22,564 nt of DNA from an uncultured Oscillospiraceae bacterium (GTDB lineage Bacteria > Bacillota > Clostridia > Oscillospirales > Oscillospiraceae). This document shows, one piece after another, positions 22,343 to 22,564 of this stretch (within the stretch, counting starts at the first letter, position 1; each line of letters begins with the position of its first letter). The stretch is taken from contig CAJTQP010000037.1 in assembly GCA_910578575.1 (NCBI GenBank), positions 1 through 22,564 on the forward strand. Reading direction: 5' to 3'. Below the pieces are notes generated by a model, which saw only the letters and a list, made by a program, of their open reading frames with translations, did no database searches and was not told the DNA's origin. The position numbers and the translations under genes were made by a program.

Positions 22343-22557
22343 TCGGCAAAACACCGCTATTTTTTATTTCGCATTTTTGCGCGCAGGCGCAAAGCAAAGG
22401 CTTTGCCGCGAGGCGCTTTCATATAAAACAGTACGCAGTACAGTTTTTGGGGAAGTTCTCAAGGCAGGCACTGGAGAGAGGGCACTCTCTCCCACACGGA
22501 GCGCGTGAGCGTTTCGAGTACCTATGAAATCATTCTGTTATGAAGGAGGGAAGCAAA
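22343..22557 (+). other. 215-bp rpsL-rpsG intergenic region with hairpins
   Basis: No gene. It holds a 7-bp hairpin (GCAAAGC 22389-22395 with 22400-22406), a direct repeat CAGTAC-G-CAGTAC (22429-22441 region), an 8-bp hairpin (GGAGAGAG 22473-22480 with 22485-22492) and, at the end, the rpsG ribosome-binding site. Such a long gap is unusual in this operon, and composition resembles a dispersed extragenic repeat. Promoter for the following genes possible but not identified. Confidence 0.6.
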
Positions 22558-22564
22558 GTGCCCA
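22558..22564 (+). CDS. rpsG: 30S ribosomal protein S7, first codons only
   Basis: The window ends seven bases into an open frame starting GTG CCC A, preceded by GAAGGAGGG eight bases upstream. After rpsL in the str operon, and with an MP(R) start, this is expected to be rpsG. Identity rests on position alone. Confidence 0.7.

Noticed and set aside
1..22564. CRISPR array, insertion sequence, prophage or toxin-antitoxin pair
   Set aside because: No regularly spaced repeats, transposase or integrase motifs, or paired small toxin/antitoxin genes were seen.

Overview
The window reads as chromosome of an anaerobic, GC-rich Firmicute, most likely from the Oscillospiraceae/Ruminococcaceae (clostridial cluster IV). 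Reasons: strong AGGAGG ribosome-binding sites, Firmicutes-type gene neighbourhoods (ybxF-rpsL-rpsG, polA), a Firmicutes-type 13-residue insertion in ribosomal protein S12, a reverse rubrerythrin, FeS proteins, and no aerobic respiratory genes. This assignment is inference; no rRNA is present. No phage, transposase or CRISPR array is visible.

Layout. (1) 18-1657: holA (DNA polymerase III delta) overlapping a TOPRIM RNase M5-like gene. (2) 1877-2419: reverse rubrerythrin with its own promoter and terminator. (3) 2532-3269 (-): a lipoprotein, divergent from (4) 3415-7507: the overlapping operon polA-rimI-tsaD. (5) 7508-7863: a cluster of DnaA-box-like 9-mers, then a strong promoter, tRNA-Thr(CGT) and a terminator. 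(6) 7924-9484: a coupled redox operon of a Crp/Fnr-type regulator, a 2[4Fe-4S] ferredoxin and a NapH-like membrane FeS protein. (7) 9484-10419: a lower-GC patch with a 24-bp perfect inverted repeat, a promoter and a DUF554 membrane protein, tail-to-tail overlapping (8) psd and pssA (10402-11855, -), the two steps of phosphatidylethanolamine synthesis. (9) A TVP38/DedA-like membrane protein (-), divergent from an OmpR-type response regulator and its histidine kinase, followed by a probable gene remnant and a Lys-rich lipoprotein. (10) 15549-17343 (-): a two-gene operon of a U32-like protein and a DapF-fold racemase-like protein. (11) 17787-19223: a membrane-anchored Ig-like protein with Tyr/Asp/Arg/Gly repeats inside and a Gly/Ser/Thr tail outside. 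(12) An acyltransferase-3 membrane protein, a YpsA/SLOG protein (-) and a DUF1294 protein. (13) 21466-22564: start of the str operon: L7Ae-like protein, rpsL, a 215-bp gap with hairpins, and the first codons of rpsG.

Most of the window is housekeeping. The parts least explained by known biology are the orphan DnaA-box cluster, the U32-like/racemase pair, the regulator-ferredoxin-NapH operon, the low-GC DUF554 patch with its long hairpin, the possible shared response-regulator motif upstream of the two-component genes and the Lys-rich lipoprotein, and the disordered YDRG-repeat/Ig-like envelope protein. I do not see a clearly new defence or mobile system.
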